Shown here: piece by piece, positions 35,389 through 44,079 of the stretch
How positions within the stretch are numbered: position 1 is the stretch's first letter
Layout of the letters: every line of letters begins with the position of its first letter
Source: Chloroflexota bacterium
GTDB lineage: Bacteria; Chloroflexota; Anaerolineae; Anaerolineales; E44-bin32
DNA: 64,000 nucleotides
Direction of reading: 5' to 3'
NCBI GenBank assembly: GCA_022561385.1
Contig: JADFRG010000004.1
Location: 57,328 to 121,327 of the forward strand
The notes under the pieces: model-generated
What the model was told of the DNA's origin: nothing
The model's input: only the letters and a program-made list of their open reading frames with translations
Database searches by the model: none
Position numbers and translations under genes: made by a program

Positions 35389-36602
35389 TGGGAGAGCCGT
35401 ATGGCGCGGATCGCCCACCATCGCGCCCACCAGAGCCCGAGGAGAGTCAAAATTGGAACCGGCAGGTACATGAGGGGACTCTCAACGTTGCCTTCGATAG
35501 TAGTGAGAAAGAGCCCCCATAAGCCAAACAGAAGGGCTACCATCGCGAGCAAAACAACTACATCGCCTTTCGCTCGCCATCGGTCGGTCAAGACCGAGAA
35601 GATGAGACAGAGCGCGGGCAGCAGCACGACGTAGTTGGTTGTGGCAGATCGAAATGCGACCAGGTTTGTGACCACGATAGTCAGCGCTGCGGACCATTGG
35701 AACCAGCGGTCGGCCTTGCCGGCGGCTTTTGCCCACTCCCAAAACAAGTACAACGTCAGGGCCCCTCCCATCGCGACCGCAATCACCCCCGACATACTCG
35801 GGAACGCATCGGCCAGGATTTCGACCGGCGATCCGATATTAGTGTAGGTCGGGTACTCAAGCAGTTGCCGTAACCACATGACTGGCCAATCCGGAATCAG
35901 CAACACCGAAACCGCGAGCAGCCCTGTGATCGTGCCAACCCCCCAGACGACGATCGACCACCGCCGGGCCCAAGCCGCCCACAACAAAACGAATGGTATA
36001 AAAAGCACCGCCATTTGCGGTTTTGCAATCGAGAGGCCAAGCAAGATCCCCGCCAACGGATCGCTCCCGCGCTTGATCGCAAGCAGCGCGCCTACCATGA
36101 GCAGAGCCTCAATGACCGCGAACTGTCCAACGATGACCGCCCGCGTTCCGTGATACCAGAACACGGAGAAGAACAGCAAGGAGACAAGCACCGCGCGGCG
36201 GGGCTTCCAATCCGCAAGGGCGATTCCTATCAATGCCAGAATCGGAAGGCTGACCTCCAAAATTGTCATCCAGATTGCGCGCGCCAAAGTGTATGGGAGT
36301 GCTCCGAACGGAGCAAAGAAGACCATGGCGGGAAACGGATAGAGGAAATCCTGGATATCCTCGCCAGCTTCACGATCCACCGCCCTCCCGTAGATCAATT
36401 GCTGACTCGCTCGACCTACCTGCGGATCGTAAGGACTGATACCATCCCGCACCCAGAAGCGCGCACCCATCCAACGTCCAAGGAAATCATTCCCACCAGG
36501 GAACTGCTCCGCAAATCGGAAATTTGCAATGGTGAGTGCAATCAGCACGCCGATCACAGCCAGTCCCGTGACAACCTGCATCCACAGCGGACGACTCACC
36601 AT
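35385..36602 (-). CDS. GT87-like (DUF2029) membrane mannosyltransferase-like protein
   Basis: 405 residues from ATG 36602; the frame upstream lies inside the previous gene. About ten helices. After helix 1 comes GGNDFLGRWMGARFWVRDGI then SPYDPQVG, the DUF2029/GT87 hallmark with acidic Asp39. Characterised GT87 proteins are polyprenyl-phosphate-mannose-dependent mannosyltransferases of actinobacterial lipoglycans; the activity here is not known. The start shares one base with the upstream stop. Confidence 0.78.
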   Translation of the reverse strand: MVSRPLWMQVVTGLAVIGVLIALTIANFRFAEQFPGGNDFLGRWMGARFWVRDGISPYDPQVGRASQQLIYGRAVDREAGEDIQDFLYPFPAMVFFAPFGALPYTLARAIWMTILEVSLPILALIGIALADWKPRRAVLVSLLFFSVFWYHGTRAVIVGQFAVIEALLMVGALLAIKRGSDPLAGILLGLSIAKPQMAVLFIPFVLLWAAWARRWSIVVWGVGTITGLLAVSVLLIPDWPVMWLRQLLEYPTYTNIGSPVEILADAFPSMSGVIAVAMGGALTLYLFWEWAKAAGKADRWFQWSAALTIVVTNLVAFRSATTNYVVLLPALCLIFSVLTDRWRAKGDVVVLLAMVALLFGLWGLFLTTIEGNVESPLMYLPVPILTLLGLWWARWWAIRAIRLSQ

Positions 36603-37771
36603 CAGGCGCTCTTCCGCGCAACCTTCCAAAGCTCAAATGCAAGCAGAATTATCAGCAGTGTCCGAATCAGGACCGGCAGGGCCAGCAGATCGAATCGCCC
36701 TCTGGATAGCAGAATCGGCCACTCAAGCAGCGTGACCAATGCCAGGCTGAATGAAAACAGGGCCGCGCGACGCATGGCCAGACTCAACAACACTACCGGA
36801 ATGAGATAGGCCAGCCACTGCGGACTCCATCCCGGCGACGCCAGAAAAACGAGGCACAGAAGCAGGCCGAGCAGCGCAATTCGCGCCCGCGGGAGCTCGC
36901 TTTGCGCCCGGACCACCGCCCATCCCCCGAGACCGAACGCCATCATGGCCGGGATCCACGTGGGCACGACCGCAGGATTTCCTCTTGGCACATAGGCCAT
37001 TTTTGGATCCTGTCGCTCCTCTAACGCGCCAAAAACACCCGTACGCTCATTTCCGTCAATCAGCGCCCACACCGTCTCCCACGATCCCTTCGAAGCTTGT
37101 GAGCGGAGCGAGGCGGAAGCCATCTCCGGCTCGGCCGCGAAGAACGGAGCGAGCGAAACTATCAGAAGTGCGGCCGTTAGCCCGGAGGCGATGAAGGCCT
37201 CCCTGCGGGGTCTGTAGCGCCAGACGAGAACCAGCGGGAGCACCGGAACGAATTTGGTGAGCGCTCCCAAGCCTGCTGCAAGGCCGGATAGATAGGGCTT
37301 CGACTGATACACGGCATAAACCGCCAACAACAAGAAGGTGACTGCCATGGGTTCGAATGTCCACCAGCCGAAGGCGGGAATGGTCAGGTAGCCCATGTAC
37401 ACCCACGCGATCAGCCCTGCTTTGCGTGGATCCCAGAGCTTCTTGGAGATAGATCCGACCAGCCACAGGTTGCCCAGATCGAAGGCCAGCATGGTGAGCG
37501 CAAGCAGGTAAGCGTACGTGTGCTGCGATCCGCCTGCTGCACGATGGATCCCCAGGGAGAGGTACGGGAACAGCGGAGGAAACTCCACCCAGTGCCCAAG
37601 CCACGGAAGGCCGGCACCGAGAGAAGAGAACTCGGCCAAATTGAAGAAGTGCAGGTAATCGCCGTAACCTAGAATCGCGTCGATGGGAAGCGCGGCCAGG
37701 GACAGAAAGCGAACAACGGCGAGGAGTCCTAGCCGGAGGAGATCTTCGTGACGGTCGGCCGGTTCGCTCAC
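36602..37771 (-). CDS. GT-C-type membrane glycosyltransferase-like protein (GT87-related)
   Basis: 389 residues with about nine helices. The acidic loop is ILGYGDYLHFFNLAEF (Asp38), followed by EFPPLFPYLSLGI, a pattern of mannosyltransferase-like proteins where a tyrosine/proline-rich loop follows the catalytic Asp. GLGALTKFVPVLPLVLVWRY near 175 is also found in GT87 relatives. It starts four bases after the stop of the 37776 gene. Function at superfamily level only. Confidence 0.7.
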   Translation of the reverse strand: MSEPADRHEDLLRLGLLAVVRFLSLAALPIDAILGYGDYLHFFNLAEFSSLGAGLPWLGHWVEFPPLFPYLSLGIHRAAGGSQHTYAYLLALTMLAFDLGNLWLVGSISKKLWDPRKAGLIAWVYMGYLTIPAFGWWTFEPMAVTFLLLAVYAVYQSKPYLSGLAAGLGALTKFVPVLPLVLVWRYRPRREAFIASGLTAALLIVSLAPFFAAEPEMASASLRSQASKGSWETVWALIDGNERTGVFGALEERQDPKMAYVPRGNPAVVPTWIPAMMAFGLGGWAVVRAQSELPRARIALLGLLLCLVFLASPGWSPQWLAYLIPVVLLSLAMRRAALFSFSLALVTLLEWPILLSRGRFDLLALPVLIRTLLIILLAFELWKVARKSA

Positions 37772-37775
37772 GCCT

Positions 37776-38918
37776 CTATATCATCAGGCCAGGTAGGAGG
37801 AACGCGATAAGAATGGAGGGGATCCAGATGGCCGCGACGTAGGGCAGCAGGCGTGGCTTAACTTGCGAAAGCCATAACAAACCGGCCACCAGCGCGCCCA
37901 GTGCCAGACGCAGGATTGCCAGCGGATCTACCCAGCTCTCGACCGGAAGGGTAACCAGCAAGGCCACGTTAACCAGGATCAGCCAGGCCATCAGGCTCGG
38001 CAATCGCGGCCATTCACGAACCGATTTCCCTACGGCTGCCAGAGCCGCCAGGATCGCTGGCCCGATCGCCCAGATCGTAACGATGATCTGGGCTTCGATC
38101 GGCTGAAGGCGGCGAATGCCGGCGAAAAAGACCAGGCTAGGTTTCGACAGAGAATAGGAAAACGGCGAAGTTCCCAGCCATTGGGTGATGGCCGCCGACC
38201 ACGCCAGATAAGGGAGGGTGCTTCCCAAAAGTAGAAGCGTAGCTAGCTTGAAATTCCGCCGCGTGATTTCATAGATGGCGACCGCCACCGGAAAGGTGAG
38301 GGTAACTTCCTTCGTCAGGCCGGCCAATGCAAATGCCGCCGCGGCGAGCACCGGCCTCCCACGTCTGTGGAACCACAGCCCGCTAATTGACAACAGAATG
38401 GCCAGCGGCTCGTTGAGATCGAGTCGGATCCCGATCAGGTAGTTCAAAGACAGCAGCAAAATAAGCACCACCCAAACGGCGCCTGCCCTCACGCCGGCCA
38501 GATCGGCCAGCAGCCAGGCGGTGGCGCCCGCCACCAGAATATTGAGCGCTAGCAGCGACCATGGGATAAACTCCGGGATCCCCAATGCAAGAATCCTGGC
38601 CGCGATCGGATACACGATCCGCATGTAACGATAGGCAGGCCTGTCGAATGACTCGCTCCCTTCGGCTCCGATCGGATCCAACGCGATAGCGTAAGCAAAC
38701 TGGCCATCGTATCCAATCCCCCATGCACGCGAGAAAGGGACATCGGCAGGTCTTTGTAGGACGAATGCTTGCGGATCCCAGTCGTGTGTCGATAACACTA
38801 GCAGCGCCATGACGCTGTAGATCGCGATCGCCCCAAGTGCGACCAAGAGCAGCTCTCGGCGTCTCGCCGTTCTGGATCGGGGCAGTTCTCCTATCTGATG
38901 GCTCGGGAGCGAAGTCAT
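37776..38918 (-). CDS. Membrane glycosyltransferase-like protein with GYDGQF motif
   Basis: 380 residues from ATG 38918; an upstream frame to 39035 has no support. About ten helices after a basic N-terminus. The outward loop has GIGYDGQFAYAIALDP (68-83) then FDRPAYRYMRIVYPI, a motif pair shared by a family of predicted cell-surface glycopolymer proteins with GT-C topology. LTKEVTLTFPVAVAIYE near 225 recalls the second conserved loop. It heads the run 37776 to 33409. Confidence 0.7.
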   Translation of the reverse strand: MTSLPSHQIGELPRSRTARRRELLLVALGAIAIYSVMALLVLSTHDWDPQAFVLQRPADVPFSRAWGIGYDGQFAYAIALDPIGAEGSESFDRPAYRYMRIVYPIAARILALGIPEFIPWSLLALNILVAGATAWLLADLAGVRAGAVWVVLILLLSLNYLIGIRLDLNEPLAILLSISGLWFHRRGRPVLAAAAFALAGLTKEVTLTFPVAVAIYEITRRNFKLATLLLLGSTLPYLAWSAAITQWLGTSPFSYSLSKPSLVFFAGIRRLQPIEAQIIVTIWAIGPAILAALAAVGKSVREWPRLPSLMAWLILVNVALLVTLPVESWVDPLAILRLALGALVAGLLWLSQVKPRLLPYVAAIWIPSILIAFLLPGLMI

Positions 38919-39115
38919 TGATGTCTGAGCATGGGCAGCCCCTCGAAATTGGGCACTCCGGGATCTCGAGACCTCGTCAAGCCATTCAGATCGTAAAGTC
39001 TGCACCGTATCCCAATCCATGCCTGCCGTATCCAAACGGACGCGCCCCGGCCCCCTGCCGCCGAGACGCCGTTTAGTTTATTTAAATCCGGGGCGTTCAG
39101 ATCCCGGATCATCAC

Positions 39116-39140
39116 CGAGGCCGCGAAGCGCGGTGCCTCG
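39116..39140 (-). terminator. Hairpin downstream of the 39196 gene
   Basis: CGAGGC/GCCTCG with an inner CGCG/CGCG pairing forms a compact GC-rich hairpin 55 bp after the stop of the 39196 gene. No T run follows. It probably ends that transcript before the 38918 start. The remainder of the gap 38919-39195 shows no gene. Confidence 0.4.
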
Positions 39141-39195
39141 TTGGGTTCACCTGTCCGCCGAGTCGCATTTGTCATCGGCAACAGAACTCAGTGCT

Positions 39196-40797
39196 CTAGT
39201 TTGGGCCTGTAAATACACTTGCCTGATCATCGGCATACACTTCAATCCAGCCCTCACTCAGGAGCTCACGGACGAGGGGCGCGTCCCTCTCGACGAGAAC
39301 GGTTCGGATTCTCCACCGGTCCAGTACCTCCTGCCAGCCGTCTCTCCCGCGCCAGACATCGAGGTATTCCTCAAGGATTGCGTCATCGAAGAGGTCTGTC
39401 CTCCCATCCACGAAACTGAGGTACTCGGGGTACAGGCGCCAGAGTACGTAGCCTCCCCAGTTATACGAATTCCACAGCGGCCCCTCGGGCCGGTTGACGC
39501 GAATATAGTCCACCGCCCGGGCCGGCATGTTCTCCGCGATCGTCTTCTCGTTGAACTGACTGGAGAGCGGCAACGCGCCTTTGACGAACGCAGCAAACGC
39601 GATCAGAGCCAGCAAGACCCCGTTGAGCGGCCGAGTCAGCCGGGCAGGCAGTTCCTGCTTGCTGCTACGTGGTGGAAGCCATTTAGACAGGATTGCGTTG
39701 AGATGGCGACTCAGCACCGGCGCCGCCACCAGTGCGAATAGAGCAATATTGCGTGCGGCCAGGAAGCCCAGGTAAGCAAAAAGGCCGACGTGAACAAGCT
39801 CGATTGCGGTGGGGCGTTTGGGAGAAATGGCCGTGGCCGCCAGTACCAGGAGCAGCAGCCAAAGAAAAGGCTGGACCTCAATTTGGTGAAAGTTCGGGGA
39901 CTGCCACTCCTGGATAAAATCCTGCAGCACTCCAATGGAGAGCGTTCGCAAAGGGTAGCCGAACATGTCCAGACCAAATGGGTTGATGACAATTGCGGCC
40001 GCACTCGCCAATCCCACCCCTGCCAGTGTTTTTAACCTTCCCGCATTTCGATCCGGTTCCGCGGCGGATCGGGGCGCGAGATCGCGGATCGCGTCGCCAG
40101 GATCCATGCGACTGCGTTCTCCTACGCGCGCAGCCGCCAGTTGATTCCCACTGCCCGTTATCGGGGCGCCGTCGCCGTCCAAATCCCTATCGCCCCCTGT
40201 GCCAGAGATGGCTATGCGCAGTTTAGGCAGCAGCAGACCGATCACGCCGGCCAGCAGTTCGAGCCCGATCAGAAGAATCGGGATCACGAATCCCCCATGT
40301 ACGTTCGCCCAGACCGCCGTCAGCACGGGAAGCACCCAGATCACGCGCGAGCCATCGCGCCAAAATTTGGCCAGGCCCCACAGCGTAGCGGCGGTGAAGA
40401 GAAAAGTGAATATGTGTGGCCGTGCCGACCAATAGACCGCGGAACTTGTGGCGGCAAGCAGCAACACAAAGGCACGCAGCAGTGGCCGTCCTTGCATGGT
40501 CGACCAGAGAAAGCCGAAGGCCGCGGCCACGACCAGGGCCGTCAGAAGATTCAGACCCGGAAAGCCAAGCAGTTGATATGCCGCAATCAGTGCGATCTGG
40601 GCCAGCCATCCGGGGTAAATCCATTCGCTGCCGAATCGGGTCAACGAAAATGGGTCGACCTTCAGAAGGCTCCCTTCAGTGAGGATCCAATCCCCCGCTC
40701 GAAGGTGCCAGTAGGTATCGGGTCCAATCGAAAAGCGGAGCGCCATCGCAAAAACTGCCAGGATGGTCACTGTGGGAACCAACCGCCGAAAACTCAC
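39196..40797 (-). CDS. GT-C-like membrane protein with internal hydrophilic insert
   Basis: 533 residues. The first outward loop is SIGPDTYWHLRAGDWIL (Asp27), then KVDPFSLTRFGSEWIYPGWL, a motif set common to a family of uncharacterised bacterial polytopic proteins. The C-terminal outward part (WNSYNWGGYVLWRLYPEYLS, FVDGRTDLFDD) is also conserved in that family. Between two helices, residues about 200-260 form a Gly/Asp/Arg-rich hydrophilic stretch (GTGGDRDLDGDGAPITGSG) not expected in this position. It overlaps the upstream gene by four bases. Confidence 0.7.
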   Translation of the reverse strand: MSFRRLVPTVTILAVFAMALRFSIGPDTYWHLRAGDWILTEGSLLKVDPFSLTRFGSEWIYPGWLAQIALIAAYQLLGFPGLNLLTALVVAAAFGFLWSTMQGRPLLRAFVLLLAATSSAVYWSARPHIFTFLFTAATLWGLAKFWRDGSRVIWVLPVLTAVWANVHGGFVIPILLIGLELLAGVIGLLLPKLRIAISGTGGDRDLDGDGAPITGSGNQLAAARVGERSRMDPGDAIRDLAPRSAAEPDRNAGRLKTLAGVGLASAAAIVINPFGLDMFGYPLRTLSIGVLQDFIQEWQSPNFHQIEVQPFLWLLLLVLAATAISPKRPTAIELVHVGLFAYLGFLAARNIALFALVAAPVLSRHLNAILSKWLPPRSSKQELPARLTRPLNGVLLALIAFAAFVKGALPLSSQFNEKTIAENMPARAVDYIRVNRPEGPLWNSYNWGGYVLWRLYPEYLSFVDGRTDLFDDAILEEYLDVWRGRDGWQEVLDRWRIRTVLVERDAPLVRELLSEGWIEVYADDQASVFTGPN

Positions 40798-42377
40798 GGC
40801 CTCAAATACACTCCGAGCTGGTCTGGACTCACCGGTTCGGAAAGGCCATAAAAGACTGTGTAGGGTCCGATGGTCATCTCTTCGAACTCAATTTTGCGCT
40901 GAAGCATGCGATCCCGCAGAGTTTGATTCAGCTCAGGGAAATTCGTCGTGATGTAGGCGGTTGATGGACTTTGAGCCACGATCGCACCATACGGGGCATA
41001 CCGGTCGTCGCGGTCCGTATATCGAAAGTCCGTATGGTAGGGCAGCCTCGGGGTATAGATGAACCGTTCGTCTGACACAAATGCCAGCGGGTAGGCTACC
41101 CAGTAATTCGAATATCCGGTCCATTCTCCTTCCGCCTCTAAGAACTCGACCAATTCCGGCAGGTAAGAGTGATCCACTCGGGCTACCGGATCGAATTGGG
41201 TGGTAATGCCGGGAGGATTTTCGATCGCGGCCTGGATGTTTCCCCACAGGTTGAAGATCAGGACCAGGCCCAAAGCCGCATAGGCCCATCTGCCGGCGCG
41301 CATGACGCTCGGCTCGGTGAACAAATCTCCGGCCATAAGCGCGAGCGGGACCGCGAGTGGCAGAAAATAGCGACCCGACGGATCTGCGCCAAAGGGCGTC
41401 AGCAGAAACCCGGCCACAAGCGTAGCCATAACTCCGGCCAGCATCCAACGCCCTACGCGATCTTCCGCTTTTGTCCTGAGCCTGGACACTCCATACCCGA
41501 GCACGGCCAACCAGAAGATCAGCACGATTGGTGCGAGCGGCGCAGCGATCAGCTCGACAGACCACGGTGCCCGCAGGCCGAAGATAACCGTTGGACCCAA
41601 GAGCAGCAGGTTGACTGAATGCTCCAAGACGGACGATAGACCGCCGGTAGAGGCCCCGGAGACCGCCTCACCCAGGAGTTCGCTTAGGAACGGATCGAAC
41701 CCGCGCCTGGCACCCTCAAGTATCCAGGGTAGTGCGCCCAGCGAAAACGTGGCGGTCGTTGTCGCTAGCTTGGCTCTAGAATGCCAGAGCTTACGAAGCA
41801 CGATAAGGCCGGTCGGAAGCGTGTAAATGAGAGTCAAACCGAAGGCCCAGAACCCAAACCCCGCGAGAAATCCCCAGAGCGCGAAGCCTTTCTCCTGCCG
41901 CCAGACGCGCAGCGCCAGCAACATGAGAAGATTTCCGATGACCAGGGCCTCCCCGTAACCGCCAAGCGAGACGGTCGTGTAGAGCATCACATTCACGGTC
42001 GGAATGGCAAGCAGCGCGGCCGCTATCCAGGCCACCCGCGTACTACGAAAAATAGACCGTCCCAGGGCGGCGGTGGTGAGGATGGTTGCTGCATACAAGA
42101 GCGTTTGCAGCAGGCGGATCACCCACACCGCTTCGCCAAACAGCGCGAATCCGATCGCCACCAGAGTGGCATCGAGGCTTCCCATATAAGCCTGACCATA
42201 AAAGAATGCGGGCCACGCTCCGTCCAGGATATGGCGCGCCATCAAACCGACCACTGCCTCATCGGAATTAAACGGAAACGCGTCGCTGGCCAGCAGCATC
42301 AGCTTCAAGGCAAGCCCGAAGATCAGGATCGCTACGATCCAGTACTTTTCGGTCAGCTTTTGAGCTAACCCTGGCAC
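40794..42377 (-). CDS. GT39-like membrane glycosyltransferase
   Basis: About 527 residues from GTG 42377. The frame is open to 42530, but that would run into the divergent gene; neither start has a good ribosome site. About 11 helices. The acidic loop is FPFNSDEAVVGLMARHIL (Asp39-Glu40) followed by FFYGQAYMGSLDA, a well-known PMT_2-like signature in Chloroflexota and other bacteria. The outer C-terminal segment includes YSNYWVAYPLAFVSDER. The 5' region shares its AT-rich promoter box with the divergent gene. Confidence 0.76.
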   Translation of the reverse strand: MPGLAQKLTEKYWIVAILIFGLALKLMLLASDAFPFNSDEAVVGLMARHILDGAWPAFFYGQAYMGSLDATLVAIGFALFGEAVWVIRLLQTLLYAATILTTAALGRSIFRSTRVAWIAAALLAIPTVNVMLYTTVSLGGYGEALVIGNLLMLLALRVWRQEKGFALWGFLAGFGFWAFGLTLIYTLPTGLIVLRKLWHSRAKLATTTATFSLGALPWILEGARRGFDPFLSELLGEAVSGASTGGLSSVLEHSVNLLLLGPTVIFGLRAPWSVELIAAPLAPIVLIFWLAVLGYGVSRLRTKAEDRVGRWMLAGVMATLVAGFLLTPFGADPSGRYFLPLAVPLALMAGDLFTEPSVMRAGRWAYAALGLVLIFNLWGNIQAAIENPPGITTQFDPVARVDHSYLPELVEFLEAEGEWTGYSNYWVAYPLAFVSDERFIYTPRLPYHTDFRYTDRDDRYAPYGAIVAQSPSTAYITTNFPELNQTLRDRMLQRKIEFEEMTIGPYTVFYGLSEPVSPDQLGVYLRP

Positions 42378-42386
42378 CTGTATAAT
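42360..42386 (+). promoter_or_regulatory. Promoter apparently giving a leaderless mRNA
   Basis: A perfect TATAAT at 42381-42386 with a TTGAGC at 42360-42365 (short 15-bp spacer). The GTG start at 42393 lies only six bases beyond the -10, where transcription itself should begin. Confidence 0.55.
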
Positions 42387-42392
42387 CCGCCC

Positions 42393-43907
42393 GTGTTGCG
42401 CAACCGCCTGCGTTGGGCCGAGGTTCTCATTCCGCTCCTCGCCTTCGGAGTCCGCCTGATTCCGGGCCCGCGCACCATCGACGACGCTTACATCACCTTC
42501 CGCTACGCTCGCAATCTGCTTGATGGTCATGGGCTTGTGTATAACCCGGGCCAGGCGGTGCTCGGAACCACGACTCCCCTGTTCACCCTGCTCCTGAGCG
42601 CCCTCGGAATTCCACTTGGAGGCTCCGACGCGTCGTTTCCGCTGATCGCGCTGATCGTGAGCGCGGCCGCCGACGCGGCCACAACGTTGCTCCTGATTCG
42701 GCTGGGGAGCAGGCTCGGCTCGAGTGGGGCGGGGGTTGCGACCGCCCTAATCTGGGCCGTCCACCCTTGGTCCGTGACGTTCGCCATCGGAGGAATGGAG
42801 ACCAGTCTTTTCATCGCCCTACTAAGCGCCACATTCTACTTACATTTGGCCGGCCGACCAATTATGGCCGCCGGAGCAGGAGGCTTGGCGCTTCTGACCC
42901 GCCCCGACGCCTTGATTTTCTTGGCGCCCATCCTTGTCGATTGGGCACTGGTTAGGCTCAGGAGGCAAGGGTCTAGCCGCGGGGTCGCATGGCGAGAGGC
43001 GGCGGCCTTCGGCGCTCCAGTCGGATCGTGGATCGTGTTCAGCTCCCTATCCTACGGCTCACCGATTCCTCAATCCCTGTTCGCGAAGGCGGTAGCCTAC
43101 CAGCTCCCGGCGAGCGCGGGGCTCGTGCGACTCCTTCAACATTACGCCACCCCTCTGATGTGGCACGAGATCCTTGGATCCACATGGATCGCAGTCGGTT
43201 TGATCCTGTATCCAACGCTCTTTGCATTGGGTGTTCTCCTGGCCGTTCGTACCACCGCTCGCGCCTGGCCACTTTTTGTCTACCCGTGGTTCTACCTCCT
43301 TGCCTACTCAATTGCCAACCCGCTCTTGTTTCGCTGGTACCTGGTGCCCCCCATGCCGCTCTATCTGCTGGGGATCTGTCTGGGAGTCGCCCGCTTCTCG
43401 CGCGACCTGAAGCACTGGCTCCCACTCGCGCTTTTTACGCTCCTGGGGCTGGTTGGAACCTTGTCGGCGTGGACCGCTCGCCCCGATCACGGTCCCACCC
43501 GACTTGCCCCCAAGATGGCTTTCATCGAGCTCGAGCTGCTATACGAACGCGCGGCCCAGTCGCTTTCTGACCGCCTACAGGCCGGAGGCGTGCTCGCGGC
43601 GGCCGATATTGGGACCCTTGGCTACTTTGCTCCGGGAGAGATACTTGACCTGCTGGGTCTGATCTCCCCGGAGTCGACCGACTATTATCCGCTTCCGACC
43701 TCCGCCTATGCCATCAATTACGCGGTGCCTTCAGACTTGGTAGCCGATCTCAGGCCAGAATTCATCGTCATCCTCGAGGTATATGGGCGCAACACGCTTC
43801 TGCAAGACCAGCGATTTCGAAGAGACTATGAGCTGCTGGAGGAACTGGACACCAATATTTACGGCAGCGACGGGCTCTTGATCTTCAGCAGATTGGGCCC
43901 GGGCTGA
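42393..43907 (+). CDS. GT-C-type membrane glycosyltransferase-like protein, divergent
   Basis: 504 residues, the only plus-strand member of the block. After helix 1 the loop reads RTIDDAYITFRYARNLLDGH (Asp30-Asp31) and NPGQAVLGTTTPLFTLLLS, a conserved set in PMT-like bacterial proteins. LLTRPDALIFLAPI near 165 and the C-terminal AAADIGTLGYFAPGEILDLL / GLISPES segment match the gene at 28463 on the opposite strand. About ten helices. GTG 42393 has no ribosome site, consistent with leaderless translation. It converges on the sigma factor gene. Confidence 0.75.
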   Translation: MLRNRLRWAEVLIPLLAFGVRLIPGPRTIDDAYITFRYARNLLDGHGLVYNPGQAVLGTTTPLFTLLLSALGIPLGGSDASFPLIALIVSAAADAATTLLLIRLGSRLGSSGAGVATALIWAVHPWSVTFAIGGMETSLFIALLSATFYLHLAGRPIMAAGAGGLALLTRPDALIFLAPILVDWALVRLRRQGSSRGVAWREAAAFGAPVGSWIVFSSLSYGSPIPQSLFAKAVAYQLPASAGLVRLLQHYATPLMWHEILGSTWIAVGLILYPTLFALGVLLAVRTTARAWPLFVYPWFYLLAYSIANPLLFRWYLVPPMPLYLLGICLGVARFSRDLKHWLPLALFTLLGLVGTLSAWTARPDHGPTRLAPKMAFIELELLYERAAQSLSDRLQAGGVLAAADIGTLGYFAPGEILDLLGLISPESTDYYPLPTSAYAINYAVPSDLVADLRPEFIVILEVYGRNTLLQDQRFRRDYELLEELDTNIYGSDGLLIFSRLGPG

Positions 43908-44000
43908 ACTCCCGTATTTTCGCCGCCCGGGGTGTCCGAACGGCGAGTGTAATTTGTACTGGGCGCTCCAAGATCACGCGTGCCTTACAGGCAGAATCGA

Positions 44001-44029
44001 AAAGGGACTGTCGATAACCCAGTCCCTTT
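44001..44029. terminator. Bidirectional terminator between convergent genes
   Basis: AAAGGGACTG/CAGTCCCTTT, a 10-bp perfect stem with a nine-base loop, followed by TTTC on plus and TTTTCG on minus. It lies between the divergent glycosyltransferase and the sigma factor gene and can serve both. Confidence 0.7.
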
Positions 44030-44079
44030 CATGATCGAAATCCTTGGGTCGTCTTCTTTAGAACGAAACGATCGAGGAG

